A stretch of DNA of 6,983 nucleotides, taken from positions 1 to 6,983 of the forward strand of contig JACDAR010000271.1 in the NCBI GenBank assembly GCA_013695335.1. Reading direction: 5' to 3'. Each line of letters opens with the position of its first letter. Position 1 is the first letter of the stretch. Under the pieces are notes generated by a model. It was not told the origin of the DNA and did not search any database. It saw nothing but the letters and a program-made list of their open reading frames with translations. The position numbers and the translations under genes were made by a program. Shown here piece by piece: positions 5,731 through 6,983 of the stretch. This DNA is from Rubrobacter sp. GTDB taxonomy: Bacteria > Actinomycetota > Rubrobacteria > Rubrobacterales > Rubrobacteraceae.

Positions 5731-5753
5731 AGCCCCGAACTTCGGGTTGGGCT
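5731..5753. terminator. Short hairpin between convergent genes, possible terminator
   Basis: CCCGA (5734-5738) pairs with TCGGG (5742-5746) around a three-base loop, and outer bases AGC (5731-5733) pair with GCT (5751-5753) across a four-base bulge. An alternative fold pairs AGCCC with GGGCT. It lies 19 bases after the excisionase-like stop and overlaps the stop of the opposing 118-residue gene. There is no T-tract on either side, so the call is tentative. Confidence 0.35.
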
Positions 5754-6108
5754 ACAGGAACTTCGCCGCCGCTTCTAGCTGGCCGGTTTTCTCGAAAGCC
5801 TGTCGCATGAGGTCGCGGACTTCTTCGCGTTCTTCGTCGTTCCTCGCCTTCTCTTGGACGGTGCGGATGGACTCCTCGAGGCCGCCTTCGTCGAAGAAGA
5901 TATCGGGAAGGGCGATGATGACCTCCCGGATCTGACGGTTTACGAAGTCAGGTTCGCCCGCGTAGACCCAGGCGTTGCGGCTGCGAACCCAGGCCCAGCC
6001 CTTCATACGGATGGTGTTCTCGATGTCCTCGTCTTCGAGGCCGACCATCTCCATGCGGAGGCGGTGGGCTGTTATGACCTCGGGCCTGATGCGGATGCTG
6101 GCTGACAC
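5752..6108 (-). CDS. Hypothetical 118-residue soluble protein
   Basis: An open frame from GTG 6108 to TAG at 5754-5752. The GTG is the first base expected to be transcribed from a TAAATT -10 box (6120-6115), so the start is probably leaderless; the AGGAG just before it is only one base away and too close to act as a ribosome binding site. An internal ATG at codon 19 is a weaker option. Residues 1-50 are mixed and contain a tryptophan-rich stretch (GWAWVRSRNAWVYAG, 37-51); residues 53-118 are charged and should be mostly helical (REVIIALPDIFFDEGG, then EKARNDEEREEVRDLMRQAFEK). There is no signal peptide, membrane segment or metal-binding motif. I do not recognise the family and assign no function. 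It is the last of three minus-strand genes but seems to have its own promoter. Confidence 0.7.
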   Translation of the reverse strand: MSASIRIRPEVITAHRLRMEMVGLEDEDIENTIRMKGWAWVRSRNAWVYAGEPDFVNRQIREVIIALPDIFFDEGGLEESIRTVQEKARNDEEREEVRDLMRQAFEKTGQLEAAAKFL

Positions 6109-6114
6109 GCTCCT

Positions 6115-6120
6115 AATTTA
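6115..6120 (-). promoter_or_regulatory. -10 box of a probable leaderless promoter for the 118-residue protein
   Basis: On the minus strand TAAATT is followed by six bases and then GTG 6108. The last T of the box is therefore at -7 if the G of the start codon is +1, the textbook distance. No convincing -35 box is present 17 bases upstream. This fits leaderless initiation as widely seen in actinobacteria. Confidence 0.5.
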
Positions 6121-6148
6121 GCAGAATCTTCGGATACGTGGCTGCTAA

Positions 6149-6433
6149 CTACCCCCGTCTTCCCACTCCGAGCAGCAGGAAGATGATGAAGTAGCCGCCG
6201 GCGGCGGCGAAAGCCGTGAAGTAGAAGCCGCTGGTATCGTAGTTGCCTCGTTGTTCGGGGGAGAGGGGGAGAGCCTTGACGAGCGCCTCAGCCGGCGACT
6301 CGAGCAGCCCGCCGAGGCTGTAAAGGGCGCTGGTCAGGCCGTTGGTGCCAGGTTCCACGTTGAGGTAGTTCATGCCGATGTGGAAGACTATCACCACGAT
6401 CACAAACCCCACAGCCGTACGAATTAGCCCCAT
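6149..6433 (-). CDS. Small two-helix membrane protein, unknown function
   Basis: The preferred start is ATG 6433, which has AAGGAG (6446-6441) seven bases upstream and begins directly before the first membrane helix, giving 94 residues. The frame also reaches ATG 6514, with GAGGA a few bases ahead and just downstream of a TATACT box, which would add a 27-residue Arg-rich N terminus; this cannot be excluded. Membrane segments are about residues 4-24 (IRTAVGFVIVVIVFHIGM) and 69-91 (GFYFTAFAAAGGYFIIFLLL). Basic residues at both ends (Arg5, Arg92, Arg93) suggest both termini are cytoplasmic, with an outside loop of about 45 residues containing LLESPAEALVKALPLS. No catalytic motif is seen and I do not recognise the family. 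Confidence 0.75.
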   Translation of the reverse strand: MGLIRTAVGFVIVVIVFHIGMNYLNVEPGTNGLTSALYSLGGLLESPAEALVKALPLSPEQRGNYDTSGFYFTAFAAAGGYFIIFLLLGVGRRG

Positions 6434-6533
6434 GTACTTGCTCCTTTCCGCGAACCACCCACGCCTGGGTCTTGCATTCAGCGCGGGGAGCCCCATGCTC
6501 TCCACAGTCTCCATCGGACCATCCTCGCCGGAA

Positions 6534-6539
6534 AGTATA
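6534..6539 (-). promoter_or_regulatory. -10 box TATACT upstream of the 94-residue membrane protein gene
   Basis: TATACT on the minus strand is one change from the TATAAT consensus and stands out in GC-rich surroundings. Transcription would start near 6527, which gives a leader of about 93 bases to ATG 6433 or 12 bases to ATG 6514. The -35 region is poor. Confidence 0.45.
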
Positions 6540-6558
6540 CTGTTTTCGTGGTCGGCTT

Positions 6559-6581
6559 TGGGGCCCCGGATGTATGCCCCA
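6559..6581 (-). terminator. GC-rich hairpin after the octapeptide-repeat gene, possible terminator
   Basis: On the minus strand TGGGGC (6581-6576) pairs with GCCCCA (6564-6559) over an 11-base loop, starting 8 bases after the stop of the repeat-protein gene. It lies between that gene and the TATACT box of the next one, where a terminator would be expected. There is no T-tract and the stem is only six pairs. Confidence 0.3.
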
Positions 6582-6588
6582 GGATGCG

Positions 6589-6983
6589 CTAGGAACCGTC
6601 ATCCCCGCGCTTCGTGATGTGCCCTTTGACGACTTCTTCGCTGCGTTCTTCGACGGTTTCTTCGCCTTGCTCCGTGATAGCTTCTTCGCTTTGGGCTGTG
6701 ACGGTTTCTTCGTTTTGTTCAGCGACGGCTTCATCACTGCGTTCCGTGATGGTTTCTTCGCTTTGATCGTTGATCTTGTTTTGCCTGGTGGTTCTTTGGC
6801 TATCGGCGGAGGGAGCCCTGCGGCGGGAGATGGGTTTGTTGGCCCAGCGTTCCTCTAGCAGCAGCGCGAGGCCAGCCACTACGAAACAAACCAACCCCAT
6901 CACGAACGTTGCGGGATCTCGTATCAGGATGCCGAATGAGGCGACGATGCCGGGAACCCACCATAGAACGAAGAGCAAACCAG
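6589..6983 (-). CDS. Membrane protein with acidic octapeptide-repeat tail, probably truncated by the window edge
   Basis: The frame runs from the right edge of the window to TAG at 6591-6589. The first possible start inside is TTG 6978 (129 residues), but the frame is still open and hydrophobic at the edge, so the real start probably lies outside. Residues counted from that TTG: two membrane segments at about 2-20 and 25-42, joined by IRDPAT, then a basic stretch (residues 47-68, with SRRRA) that should sit inside the cell, then an acidic tail. Residues 70-117 are six octapeptide repeats of consensus TEQSEETV, very rich in Glu and lacking aromatic residues; the tail is probably cytoplasmic, helical or disordered. 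The gene uses more A-ending codons (GAA, CAA) in the tail than its neighbours. The two-helix N terminus resembles many small actinobacterial membrane proteins; the function is unknown. Confidence 0.75.
   Translation of the reverse strand, partial: GLLFVLWWVPGIVASFGILIRDPATFVMGLVCFVVAGLALLLEERWANKPISRRRAPSADSQRTTRQNKINDQSEETITERSDEAVAEQNEETVTAQSEEAITEQGEETVEERSEEVVKGHITKRGDDGS
6628..6771 (-). repeat. Six tandem 24-bp repeats encoding octapeptides
   Basis: The units start at 6628, 6652, 6676, 6700, 6724 and 6748. On the plus strand the consensus is GACGGTTTCTTCGCTTTG followed by a variable six-base end near NTCNGT. The unit length is a multiple of three and begins on a codon boundary of the minus-strand gene, so every unit gives the same eight-residue pattern. 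Unit translations on the minus strand, from 6771 down, are NDQSEETI, TERSDEAV, AEQNEETV, TAQSEEAI, TEQGEETV and EERSEEVV. The array lies wholly inside that coding region. Confidence 0.92.

Noticed and set aside
6288..6737. A minus-strand open frame beginning with Lys-rich repeats, as a separate gene
   Set aside because: It overlaps two better-supported minus-strand genes in another frame, and beyond the repeats its sequence has no recognisable structure. It is kept only as a remark on the repeat array.
1..6983. tRNA, rRNA, riboswitch, CRISPR or insertion-sequence signatures
   Set aside because: Reading both strands I saw no T-loop/acceptor pairs, no regularly spaced repeats with unique spacers, no terminal inverted repeats and no transposase motifs. 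A covariance-model scan was not possible here.

Overview
The window looks like a piece of a high-GC actinobacterial chromosome. Codons mostly end in G or C, GTG and TTG starts are common, and two genes appear to be read from leaderless transcripts. The gene content is compatible with a deep-branching lineage such as Rubrobacteria, but the genus is a guess because there is no rRNA or other marker here. There is no sign of a phage, transposon, CRISPR array, tRNA or rRNA.

Layout from left to right. (1) A plus-strand operon at 1-1383: the 3' end of a tandem-rhodanese thiosulfate sulfurtransferase, a NifU/SufU-like scaffold homologue that has lost two of its three metal-ligand cysteines, and a small two-helix membrane protein. 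(2) A perfect 24-bp palindrome at 1430-1453 separates this operon from a convergent gene. (3) An ECF41-type stress module at 1462-2986: a minus-strand AhpD-like carboxymuconolactone decarboxylase (CMD) family gene and a plus-strand ECF sigma factor with a SnoaL-like C-terminal domain. The 139-bp gap between them carries two copies of TGTCACA-N16-GGTC, one for each gene, in exact mirror symmetry about position 2041. (4) argH at 3067-4467, without argG, followed by a metallophosphoesterase at 4501-5382. (5) A 59-residue excisionase-like helix-turn-helix protein at 5532-5711. (6) Three minus-strand genes of unknown function at 5752-6983: a soluble 118-residue protein, a two-helix membrane protein, and a partial membrane protein whose acidic tail is six tandem octapeptide repeats encoded by 24-bp DNA repeats.

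Functionally, the sulfurtransferase operon suggests sulfane-sulfur handling linked to a non-canonical scaffold protein. The sigma/CMD pair is a recognisable member of a known arrangement: the sigma factor should activate itself and its CMD partner through the mirrored promoters. The strongest points for follow-up are the degenerate scaffold protein, the symmetric head-on ECF promoters with a shared variant -10, and the octapeptide-repeat membrane protein.
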